A stretch of DNA of 12,641 nucleotides, taken from positions 1 through 12,641 of the forward strand of contig JAGKWY010000107.1 of assembly GCA_021151625.1 (NCBI GenBank), given 5' to 3'. Both the position numbers and the translations under genes were made by a program. This DNA is from Gammaproteobacteria bacterium. GTDB taxonomy: Bacteria > Pseudomonadota > Gammaproteobacteria > Pseudomonadales > Cellvibrionaceae. Shown one piece after another: positions 5,918 to 12,641 of the stretch (position 1 is the first letter of the stretch; each line of letters opens with the position of its first letter). The notes below the pieces were generated by a model that saw nothing but the letters and a program-made list of their open reading frames with translations, had not been told where the DNA came from and did no database searches.

Positions 5918-7465
5918 CTAAGTCACGGGAGCGGGATTAAACAGCACCAGCGAGTTATAGAGTTTCCAGTGTTCGGCCCAGGTTTTTTTGCCGCTGGCGA
6001 CATCCAGCATCAACTGGAAAATTTCCCAGCCCATTTCATCAATGGTTTTTTCACCGTCGGCGATGCGGCCCGCGTTGACATCCATAATATCGTGCCAGCG
6101 ACGCGCGAGATCTGTGCGTGTTGCCACCTTAATTACCGGGCATTCCGCCAACCCATAAGGCGTACCGCGCCCGGTGGTAAAAATATGCAAGTTCATGCCC
6201 GCTGCCAATTGCAAAGTGCCGCAAATAAAATCGCTCGCCGGGGTGGAGTTATACACCAGCCCGTGAGGAATATTTTTATCGCGCAACCGCTCACCCGGTG
6301 AGAGCACACCCACAATTGGCGATGAGCCGGATTTCACAATCGAACCCATGGCTTTTTCCACAATATTGGACAAGCCACCTTTTTTATTGCCGGGCGTGGT
6401 ATTCGCACTGCGATCCACCATACCTGCAGCGAGATAATTATCGTACCACTCCATTTCTTTGATAATTGCGGCCGCGACTTCCGGCGTTGCCGCACGCGAG
6501 GTTAATTGATCCACTCCATCGCGCACTTCGGTATTTTCAGAAAACATTACCGTAGCACCAGCGCGCACTAATAAATCCGCCGCGTAACCCAAGGCCGGGT
6601 TCGCGGTGATACCGGAAAAAGCATCGCTGCCGCCGCACTGCATACCCACCACCAGTGCAGATGCAGGACAGGTTTCGCGCGTGCGTTTATTTAATCGCTC
6701 CAGATGTACTTGCGCCTGCTGCAAAATGGAATTGATCATGCTCATAAAACCCACATGCTCTTCATCTTGCAAGCACACCACTTGTGGGCCGTCCACCACT
6801 GTGGCGGGAATTGAACCGGGTGGCATCAAGCGCGCTGGCTGCAATTTTTCGCAGCCCAAACTGATCACCATTATCTCGCCACCGAAATTGGGGTTGAGCG
6901 AAATATTTCTCACAGTGCGAATCGGAATAGGCGCGGTCGGTGCATCAATAGCGACACCACAACCGTAGGTGTGCGATAAGCCAATCACACCATCCACATT
7001 CGGGTAGTTCGGCAATAATTGTTCGCGGATAATTTTTACCGCGTAATCCACCACCCCGGCCACACACTGCACCGTTTGGGTGATGGCTAAAATATTGCGT
7101 GTGCCCACACTGCCATCGGCATTGCGATACCCCTGAAAGGTGAAGTTTTCCAGCGGCTCGCCCTGAGTACCGGGGCGCGTACTAATCGGTAAATTTTCCA
7201 GCCCAAGGGCATCGGGCATAATTAATAAATTTTCATTTACCCAGCTGCCGGCTGGAATAAATTCTTTCGCATAGCCAATAGTTACGTTGTAGCGAATGAC
7301 TGCATCGCCCTGGGCAAAATCCTGCAGTGCCACCTTGTGCGCTTGCGGAATTTTTTCGCGCAACACCAGGCTTTCTGTTAGTGGCGTACCAGCAGCCAAG
7401 CCGCCATCGGTTACTATCACCGCCACATTATCGGCCGGGTGCATTTTAATATGCGTTGGGGACAT
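5918..7465 (-). CDS. garD: Galactarate dehydratase
   Basis: 515 residues, closely matching my knowledge of E. coli GarD (523 residues) along its whole length. An N-terminal SAF-like domain (about 8-90) carries HPADNVAVIV and HKVAL. The UxaA/GarD catalytic region follows, with GYRNADGSVGTRN (112-124), HTYGCGVAI (165-173), SLGCEKLQP (202-210), GMQCGGSDAFSG (274-285), SANTTPGNKKGGLSN and the terminal LFNPAPVT. It dehydrates meso-galactarate to 5-dehydro-4-deoxyglucarate, the KdgD substrate, in the cytoplasm; characterised members need divalent metal. The ATG at 7465 has GAGG about seven bases upstream. It lies 60 bases after the transporter gene, probably in one operon. The altronate dehydratase UxaA belongs to the same superfamily, but the specific match and the kdgD neighbour favour GarD. 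Confidence 0.95.
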   Translation of the reverse strand: MSPTHIKMHPADNVAVIVTDGGLAAGTPLTESLVLREKIPQAHKVALQDFAQGDAVIRYNVTIGYAKEFIPAGSWVNENLLIMPDALGLENLPISTRPGTQGEPLENFTFQGYRNADGSVGTRNILAITQTVQCVAGVVDYAVKIIREQLLPNYPNVDGVIGLSHTYGCGVAIDAPTAPIPIRTVRNISLNPNFGGEIMVISLGCEKLQPARLMPPGSIPATVVDGPQVVCLQDEEHVGFMSMINSILQQAQVHLERLNKRTRETCPASALVVGMQCGGSDAFSGITANPALGYAADLLVRAGATVMFSENTEVRDGVDQLTSRAATPEVAAAIIKEMEWYDNYLAAGMVDRSANTTPGNKKGGLSNIVEKAMGSIVKSGSSPIVGVLSPGERLRDKNIPHGLVYNSTPASDFICGTLQLAAGMNLHIFTTGRGTPYGLAECPVIKVATRTDLARRWHDIMDVNAGRIADGEKTIDEMGWEIFQLMLDVASGKKTWAEHWKLYNSLVLFNPAPVT

Positions 7466-7525
7466 GCCTTTACCTCAAAAAAGTCTCACAACAAAAGTTT
7501 TACAACAAAGGTCTCAAAAAAATCG

Positions 7526-8932
7526 TTAAGTCGCCAGCGGCGTGCACAGCGATTTAGTCAGTGTGATGCGTTTTATTTCACCGACCACACACAGGTAACT
7601 CACAATCGCCACCAGCGCATGGGCGCCGACATAGGCCAAAGCGCCGGCAAAAGAGCCGGTGGATTGCACTATGTAACCAATCACTATGGGTGTAACTATG
7701 CCGGCGGTATTGCCAAAGGTATTAAATAATCCACCAGAAAGCCCGCCCGCTTCTTTGGGCGATGTATCTGCCACTACCGCCCAACCCAATGCACCCACAC
7801 CTTTACCAAAATAGGCGAGCGACATAATCGCGATCACCAGCGTGTCGGTTTCCACATAATTGCACGCAATCATAGTGGTAGACATCAACATACCCACCAC
7901 TATCGGCAACTTGCGCGCAAAGGTAAGTGAATAACCTTTTTTGGTTAAGCGATCTGACAACCAGCCGCCGGTGATGCCGCCTAAGAATCCGGCAATCGCG
8001 GGCAGGGATGCAACAAAACCCGCTTGCAGAATAGTCATGCCGCGCTCTTGCACTAAATAAATAGGAAACCAGGTAAGGAAAAAATAAGTGAGTGAATTAA
8101 TACAGTATTGACCGATATACACACCTAATAACATGCGCGAACTTAATAATTCTTTGATGCACGCGAGCGTGTTGACGCATTTATTTTTTTGCTGGCTGCG
8201 ATCCAGATCCACCAGCGCACCGCCCTCTTCCAGATAACGCAATTCCGCGGCATTAATACGCGGATGCTCTTTGGGTGAATAAATAGTTTTTAACCACACC
8301 AGCGCCAAAAAAATTCCCAGTGCGCCCATAAAAAAGAAAATACTTTGCCAACCGTAGCTGTGCACAATCCAGCCCATCAAGGGCGCAAAGGCAACGGTGG
8401 CAAAATATTGTGCGGCATTAAAAATCGATGCTGCCAACCCGCGCTCGTGGGTGGGAAACCAGGCAGAGGTAATACGGCTATTGCCAGGAAAGGCCGGAGC
8501 CTCTGCTGCACCGACTAACAAGCGCAAGGCAATTAATAAAATAAATGCCGCACCACCGGTGACAAAACCCACAAAGCCTTGCAACAAGGTAAACGTAGAC
8601 CACAAAAAAATGCTGCAGAAATAGGTAAGGCGCGAGCCAAATTTATCCAGCAGCCAGCCACCGGGAATTTGCGCCAGTACATAGCTCCAGGCAAAGGCCG
8701 AAAAGATATAACCCATCTCCACTGGCGATAGCCCCAGTGCCTTGGCGATATCTGGCCCGGCAATGGAAATAGTGGCGCGGTCGGCATAGTTAATGGTGGT
8801 AGCCAAAAACAGCATCGCCAAAATACCCCAGCGCGCGCGCGAGGCAATCGCTGCAGTGTCGCCCCTGGTATTAGCAGCGCCAGCATTAACTGCCGGGTCT
8901 TTTACACTGGGGCTTGCCGGTGCATTTGCCAT
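7526..8932 (-). CDS. garP: MFS sugar-acid transporter, GarP/GudP type (galactarate/glucarate)
   Basis: 468 residues with the hydrophobic pattern of a 12-helix major facilitator. It resembles E. coli GarP/GudP (about 445-450 residues) from helix 1 onward: INYADRATISIAGPDIAK (47-64), MGYIFSAFAWSYVL, the loop 2-3 signature GGWLLDKFGSR (91-101), ERGLAASIFNAAQYF, MLLGVYIGQYCINSLTYFFLTWFPIYL, TFARKLPIV, and the end VVGEIKRI. The N-terminal 32 residues are an Ala-rich, probably cytoplasmic extension longer than in E. coli. It would import galactarate or glucarate with protons across the inner membrane; uronates are also moved by this family, so the exact substrate is open. GGGAG upstream of the ATG at 8932 supports the start. 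It is the first gene of a likely unit with garD. Confidence 0.88.
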   Translation of the reverse strand: MANAPASPSVKDPAVNAGAANTRGDTAAIASRARWGILAMLFLATTINYADRATISIAGPDIAKALGLSPVEMGYIFSAFAWSYVLAQIPGGWLLDKFGSRLTYFCSIFLWSTFTLLQGFVGFVTGGAAFILLIALRLLVGAAEAPAFPGNSRITSAWFPTHERGLAASIFNAAQYFATVAFAPLMGWIVHSYGWQSIFFFMGALGIFLALVWLKTIYSPKEHPRINAAELRYLEEGGALVDLDRSQQKNKCVNTLACIKELLSSRMLLGVYIGQYCINSLTYFFLTWFPIYLVQERGMTILQAGFVASLPAIAGFLGGITGGWLSDRLTKKGYSLTFARKLPIVVGMLMSTTMIACNYVETDTLVIAIMSLAYFGKGVGALGWAVVADTSPKEAGGLSGGLFNTFGNTAGIVTPIVIGYIVQSTGSFAGALAYVGAHALVAIVSYLCVVGEIKRITLTKSLCTPLAT

Positions 8933-9132
8933 TGTTCTCTACTCCCGCCACTTACTTGTTATTGTTAAAGCTGTAATTGATTGAGCATTTACTGGGTTGG
9001 GCGAGTTAATCCGTGGAATTGATCCAGGGATTGATTCGCCATTTCATTCTGGAAGCTAATCATTGCCAAATCAAACCAATGGATAAATGGATTAATCCAT
9101 TTTGCGCATCGATAGCCGCATTTCGTTAGCGG
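8933..9132. other. Intergenic region upstream of the transporter gene
   Basis: 200 bases between the lactonase stop and the transporter start. It holds the palindromic cluster described at 9006-9102 and a short ccgc/gcgg stem near 9114-9132. No convincing intrinsic terminator for the lactonase and no small gene are visible, and I could not assign a confident -35/-10 pair. Confidence 0.5.
9006..9102. promoter_or_regulatory. Cluster of GGATTRA half-sites upstream of the transporter-garD unit
   Basis: An 18-bp perfect palindrome, aaatggattaatccattt (9085-9102), has a further direct copy of aatggat at 9078-9084. Other half-sites are ttaatcc (9006-9012), ttgatcc (9019-9025) and ggattga (9028-9034). 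Clustering 75-170 bases before the start codon suggests an operator region. The half-site matches that of the palindrome upstream of kdgD. The binding protein is unknown. Confidence 0.45.
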
Positions 9133-10347
9133 TCACTGTTTAGATTCCACCGCATCAGGCAAAACCACTATTTCCACCCAGGCAGGGCCAGCACCGACTG
9201 GTTGCTGATCCGTCAGGGACAACACCCCAGTGTGCGGATCTATTCGATAAATACTCACGCTAGCAGACAGCTGCCCTGCAGCCACCAGGAATTTTCCATC
9301 CGGCGAGATAGCAAACGCACGTGGCTGACGCTCTGTCGCCCAATTACCACATACGGTTAATTTGCCGCTGGAAGGATGCACACTAAAACCAAAAATCCGA
9401 CTGCTACTGCGCTCGGTCGCGTAGAGAAACTTACCGTCGGGCGTTAAGTGAATATCCGCGGCCCAAGGCTTGGTTTCATCGGCAAGCAGCCGATGGGTTT
9501 CCAGCAACGTTAATACGCCGCTGGTTTGATCGCGCGCGAGTACCTGCAGGCTGCCATTTAATTCATTGAGTAAATATAAAAATTGTTGCTGAGGGGAAAA
9601 TACAAAATGGCGCGGCCCGGAACCGGCGGCCAAATTTATCGCTGGCAACTTAGCGGCCTGCAGATAATTTGCGGTGCTATTTTTTTCGCTATTATTTTTG
9701 GTGGTGTTAGTTTTTGGTGTTCCAGCCGCACGATTATTTATGTTGTATAAACCCAACCGATCCTCACCCAGCAGGGATACATAGACAAATTGATTATCCG
9801 CAGTAGCGGTAATCTGATGTGGATGCGCACCGGTAAACAAAACTTGCATCTCCTGCTGCGGAACACCCTGCGCATCCAATAACTGAACCGTAATTTTATT
9901 GCTCGCATAAGAAGCGGCAAGTAAAAAACGATTCTGCTGATCCAGCGCAATATTAGCCATGCTATCAACCAATGGCAGTGACGAATGCATACGCAAATTT
10001 CCATTATGTGGATTAATTGCCAGAGTCACTAATTGATAAGGTTGCGAACGCAATGCGGCATAGAGCCACCGCTGATTGGATGCGACTGCCATGGGCATAA
10101 CCGCACCGCCTAGTTCCAGGGTTTGCAGGTTACGCGCTTTACTTGTTGTCTCATCCCACTGCAACACACTGATGCTGTGCGCCTCGCTGTTAGCCACATA
10201 TATCAGTGTGCGCGCACTGCTGTGTGCAACACAGGCACCAAGCGACAGAATTAGCAGCGCAGCCAAACAACGGGCTAAAAATAAAGCCCGGCGTTTAACG
10301 CCGGGCCTGTATGCAACAGTAAAACGAATCGCAAACAGAATTGCCAT
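9133..10347 (-). CDS. Lactonase-family seven-bladed beta-propeller, predicted lipoprotein
   Basis: 404 residues of the Pgl-type lactonase family (E. coli Pgl is 331). Recognisable blade motifs include LIYVANSEAHSISVL (48-62), GAHPHQITATADNQFVYV (173-190), GPRHFVFSPQQQFLYLLNEL (244-263), TPDGKFLYATERSSSRI, and ERQPRAFAISPDGKFLVAAG. A signal peptide ends in the lipobox L-G-A-C with Cys39 (K-R-R ahead of a hydrophobic stretch), so it is probably anchored outside the cytoplasm, unlike E. coli Pgl. Residues about 204-228 form an Asn/Thr/Lys-rich insert between blades. The ATG lies 2 bases after the GH28 stop, suggesting coupled translation, and a terminator-like hairpin lies in its first 25 codons. 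It may hydrolyse an aldarolactone or aldonolactone linked to galacturonate oxidation; the substrate is inferred. A non-enzymatic YVTN-type propeller remains possible. Confidence 0.8.
   Translation of the reverse strand: MAILFAIRFTVAYRPGVKRRALFLARCLAALLILSLGACVAHSSARTLIYVANSEAHSISVLQWDETTSKARNLQTLELGGAVMPMAVASNQRWLYAALRSQPYQLVTLAINPHNGNLRMHSSLPLVDSMANIALDQQNRFLLAASYASNKITVQLLDAQGVPQQEMQVLFTGAHPHQITATADNQFVYVSLLGEDRLGLYNINNRAAGTPKTNTTKNNSEKNSTANYLQAAKLPAINLAAGSGPRHFVFSPQQQFLYLLNELNGSLQVLARDQTSGVLTLLETHRLLADETKPWAADIHLTPDGKFLYATERSSSRIFGFSVHPSSGKLTVCGNWATERQPRAFAISPDGKFLVAAGQLSASVSIYRIDPHTGVLSLTDQQPVGAGPAWVEIVVLPDAVESKQ
10277..10306 (-). terminator. Intrinsic terminator or attenuator inside the lactonase 5' coding region
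   Basis: gcccggcgtt (10286-10295) and aacgccgggc (10297-10306) are perfectly complementary; sterically this gives an 8-bp GC-rich stem with a short loop. On the minus strand it is followed directly by TTTATTTTT (complement of 10277-10285). It sits 44 bases after the GH28 stop but also within codons 14-24 of the downstream gene. It could end the GH28 message or act as a translation-dependent attenuator. Confidence 0.8.
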
Positions 10348-10349
10348 GT

Positions 10350-11732
10350 TTACTCAAAATGCGCAGATAATTTTTGTCCGTTAATCTGCAAATCCGTAAA
10401 GGTCACATTTTTCAAATTGGTAAAATCCATAAATTGTCGGGAGGATTTCACCTGGATATTCTTAAACAACACATCCTCCAAGGGTTGGACTTGCGGCGCA
10501 TGGCTAATAAAAAAGGTGTCCACTTTTTCTGCCACTATATTTTCAAACACTATGTCGTGGTATTTGGAGGGAAAATTGCCGCCCAGATAACCGGCGACAT
10601 AACTTAAATCAAACCAGAATAAATATTTGGCTTCGCCAATTTTAGTATTGCGAATACGCACATGCTCCACGCTACCGCCGCGATCCAGATTGGCCTTCAG
10701 GCGAAATACTGACGTGCCTTTGATGTAGGTGTTATCGGTGAAATACACATTTTTAATTCCGCCCGACATTTCACTGCCCAGACCAATGCCGTCTTCACCG
10801 TCGAGAATATTATTGCGCACCACTACATTTTCACTCGGGCGTGCAATAGTGCGGCCATCCAGATCGCGACCGGATTTAATCACCACTGAATCATCGCCGG
10901 TGCGGAAATGATTATTTTCAATAACAACCCAACGGCCCGAGTCTATGTCGATACCATCGTTGTTGGGGAACATGCTGTCCACATTCACATTGCGCATTTG
11001 CGCGTGATCGGTGTACACCAAATGATTTACCCAGAAAGGCGAATTGGTTGCGGTGTAGCCTTCCAGCAATACGCGCGTAGCATTAACGATTTGAATCAGC
11101 GGCGGCCGCAAAAAATGGCCCTCGGCAAACTGACGCTTCTCCAAAGGCACACCATCAAAACCCATTTTACGCAACGCGGCTATATCAGCAGCCTGTTGCT
11201 TATGCCAGGGATGAAATTCACTCTGCGCGTTGCCATCAATAGTGCCGCTGCCAGTGATGGCGACATCAGTCACCTTGTTGGCGTAAATTAATGGTGAATA
11301 GCCATAAATTTCTGTGCCCTCCCAGCGGGTAAATACCGCTGGTAAATAATCTTTGGCAGCAGCGCTAAACAACAGGGTTGCGCCCTCTTCCAAATGCAGG
11401 TTAATAAAACTCTGCAAATGGATGGGGCCATTGGAGAGCCACTTTCCCGCCGGAATTATTACTTTGCCACCACCTGCTTTCACTGCAGCGTCAATAGCTT
11501 TAATGATTGCCGGGCGTGCATCGCTGGTGGAATTTTTCTGTGCACCAAAGTCGGTAATCACAAAAGTATTGTTCGGAATTTTTGGGGACTCAATTTTTTT
11601 CAGGATCACATCCATTTGTTTCCAGTCGGATTTTTTATAAAACCCGGTATCGGCCTGCACTTGCGCTACAGCCAGAAGTTGCACAAGTACAACAAGAAAA
11701 CCCAGTAATGGTATGGTTGATTGCTTTTTCAT
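10350..11732 (-). CDS. Secreted GH28 polygalacturonase-family hydrolase
   Basis: 460 residues from the ATG at 11732, preceded by GAGAG; an in-frame TTG at 11753 adds seven residues but has no such site. The N-terminus is a Sec signal peptide (MKKQ, then a hydrophobic stretch to QVQA near residue 27), so the enzyme is exported. The right-handed beta-helix GH28 motifs follow in order: RPPLIQI and SPFWVNHL, N-N-D (257-259) in PNNDGIDIDS, G-D-D (279-281) in RTGDDSVVIKSGRD, GLGSEMSGG, and R-L-K (344-346). The usual GHG motif reads E-D-G (313-315), so the commonly conserved His is Asp. It should hydrolyse alpha-1,4 galacturonan, perhaps as an exo-enzyme judging by its resemblance to bacterial exo-polygalacturonases, releasing galacturonate. 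It lies 62 bases downstream of the GH105 gene and is coupled to the lactonase. Rhamnogalacturonan-type specificity is an alternative. Confidence 0.9.
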   Translation of the reverse strand: MKKQSTIPLLGFLVVLVQLLAVAQVQADTGFYKKSDWKQMDVILKKIESPKIPNNTFVITDFGAQKNSTSDARPAIIKAIDAAVKAGGGKVIIPAGKWLSNGPIHLQSFINLHLEEGATLLFSAAAKDYLPAVFTRWEGTEIYGYSPLIYANKVTDVAITGSGTIDGNAQSEFHPWHKQQAADIAALRKMGFDGVPLEKRQFAEGHFLRPPLIQIVNATRVLLEGYTATNSPFWVNHLVYTDHAQMRNVNVDSMFPNNDGIDIDSGRWVVIENNHFRTGDDSVVIKSGRDLDGRTIARPSENVVVRNNILDGEDGIGLGSEMSGGIKNVYFTDNTYIKGTSVFRLKANLDRGGSVEHVRIRNTKIGEAKYLFWFDLSYVAGYLGGNFPSKYHDIVFENIVAEKVDTFFISHAPQVQPLEDVLFKNIQVKSSRQFMDFTNLKNVTFTDLQINGQKLSAHFE

Positions 11733-11738
11733 TTTTTC

Positions 11739-11794
11739 TCTCACATCAGACAATCGAATGTATTTTTCTAGAATTTCTTATGAACTCTTATCGA
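11739..11794. other. Short spacer between GH105 and GH28 genes
   Basis: AT-rich gap without a convincing terminator. It could carry a weak promoter or simply be an intra-operon spacer; it lacks the GGATTNA half-sites seen upstream of the transporter and kdgD. Confidence 0.35.
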
Positions 11795-12641
11795 TCAATT
11801 CTTAAAGCTGGCAATTTCCACCCCGGCAAAAATAAACGGTGCCATACCATGGGGGTCGTCGGTGCGAATTGCTTCGCTGACGTAATATTCAAAACTGCCG
11901 GTGCGATAAGGGTCGCCACCCAAACCTGCACTGCCGCAAGTATTGGTTAAATGCAGCAGGCCTTTTTTATCCACCTGGGTATGCAATTGCGTTAGCGCCG
12001 TAAAAATATCGCGAGCAATTTTTTTGTATTTTTCTGGCAGGTATTGTTGGTTGTAGCCCTTGGCAAAGGCATAAGCGAACATGGCGCTACCGGAGGTTTC
12101 CAGATAATTGCCATAGCGCTCGCCCTGATCGGGAACCTGATACCAGAGGTGACTGGAGTGCTGCACTTTCAGCAACGCCTCAGCCAATTGATTTAACAAT
12201 CTAATTAATTCTTTGCGCTTGGGATGATTCTGCGGAAAGTAATCCAAGGTGTCGACTAATGCCATGGCATACCAGCCCATAGAGCGCGACCAGAAATGTG
12301 GCGATAGCCCTGTGTCTTTATTAGCCCACTTTTGCAAATGACTTTCATCCCAGGCGTGATACAGCAAACCGGTTTTGGCATCGCGGGTTTTGCTTTCAAT
12401 TAACAAAAACTGTTGCGCAATATCATCAAACGAAGCCGCTGACTCCTTGTGTTGCTGCGCAAATTGCGCGTAATAAGGCGCGCCCATATAAAGGCCATCC
12501 AGCCACATTTGCCAGGGGTAAATATTTTTATGCCAGAAGCCGCCAGTTTTGGTGCGCGGCTGCCATTGCAACTGGTTGCGCAGGGATTTCATCGCTATTA
12601 AATAGCGTTCATCCTGATATTTTTCATGCAGCAGGAACAAC
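11795..12641 (-). CDS. GH105 unsaturated rhamnogalacturonyl/galacturonyl hydrolase, N-terminus beyond window
   Basis: The frame is open to the right edge (281-282 residues visible). The leftmost possible codon is TTG rather than a convincing start, so the gene continues and probably lacks about 100 N-terminal residues here. Diagnostic GH105 (YteR/YesR-like, alpha/alpha barrel) segments are YPWQMWLDGLYMGAPYYA, LLYHAWDES with the catalytic-type Asp, SPHFWSRSMGWYAMALVD, and GNYLETSGSAMFAYAFAKG, ending in DPHGMAPFIFAGVEI. The family removes 4,5-unsaturated galacturonyl residues from the non-reducing ends of oligosaccharides made by pectate or rhamnogalacturonan lyases. A signal peptide cannot be checked because the start is missing. 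It stands first in a minus-strand run with GH28, consistent with a pectin-utilisation cluster. Confidence 0.92.
   Translation of the reverse strand, partial: LFLLHEKYQDERYLIAMKSLRNQLQWQPRTKTGGFWHKNIYPWQMWLDGLYMGAPYYAQFAQQHKESAASFDDIAQQFLLIESKTRDAKTGLLYHAWDESHLQKWANKDTGLSPHFWSRSMGWYAMALVDTLDYFPQNHPKRKELIRLLNQLAEALLKVQHSSHLWYQVPDQGERYGNYLETSGSAMFAYAFAKGYNQQYLPEKYKKIARDIFTALTQLHTQVDKKGLLHLTNTCGSAGLGGDPYRTGSFEYYVSEAIRTDDPHGMAPFIFAGVEIASFKN

Noticed and set aside
5918..7465. Altronate dehydratase (UxaA)
   Set aside because: It belongs to the same superfamily, but the whole-length resemblance to GarD, including the ending LFNPAPVT, and the kdgD neighbour favour galactarate dehydratase.
8533..8886. 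117-residue minus-strand frame
   Set aside because: Same-strand, out-of-frame shadow of the transporter gene; the transporter frame has clear family motifs.
1..12641. CRISPR array, tRNA or rRNA genes
   Set aside because: No regularly spaced repeats, cloverleaf-like sequences or rRNA signatures were found on reading both strands.

Overview
The window looks like a chromosomal segment of a plant-cell-wall-degrading gammaproteobacterium, probably Cellvibrio-like. This is inferred from gene content and protein resemblance; no rRNA or tRNA is present to place it. It holds the 3' part of the housekeeping gene yicC (plus strand), then an AbiE-type toxin-antitoxin pair, then a long run of minus-strand genes for pectin breakdown and galactarate catabolism that continues past the right edge.

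Left part (1-3022). The last 24 bases of yicC and its stop (720-743) recur with one synonymous difference at 2925-2948, and a strong plus-strand terminator (2978-3022) follows the second copy. The 2.2 kb between the copies is AT-richer and carries only a minus-strand AbiEi-like antitoxin and AbiEii-like nucleotidyltransferase toxin. I read this as an element integrated at the yicC 3' end, rebuilding the gene end on the left and leaving an orphan gene tail plus the native yicC terminator on the right. The yicC 3' end is a known attachment site for mobilizable genomic islands of the MGI type, but no integrase is present here.

Middle part (3042-9132). Read in the minus direction: a GarP/GudP-like MFS transporter, galactarate dehydratase (garD), 5-dehydro-4-deoxyglucarate dehydratase (kdgD) and a 2,5-dioxovalerate dehydrogenase. 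Together they import galactarate (or a related sugar acid) and convert it to 2-oxoglutarate. A 155 bp imperfect palindrome resembling a MITE lies between garD and kdgD. Palindromes sharing the half-site GGATTNA lie upstream of both the transporter and kdgD, which suggests one regulator for both units.

Right part (9133-12641). A GH105 unsaturated-galacturonyl hydrolase (truncated by the window edge), a secreted GH28 polygalacturonase, and a predicted lipoprotein of the Pgl-type lactonase family. The lactonase start codon lies 2 nt after the GH28 stop, and a canonical intrinsic terminator lies inside its first codons, suggesting translation-dependent attenuation. GH28 and GH105 would release galacturonate from pectin outside the cytoplasm. 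The uronate dehydrogenase that would link galacturonate to galactarate is not in the window, and neither is a regulator.
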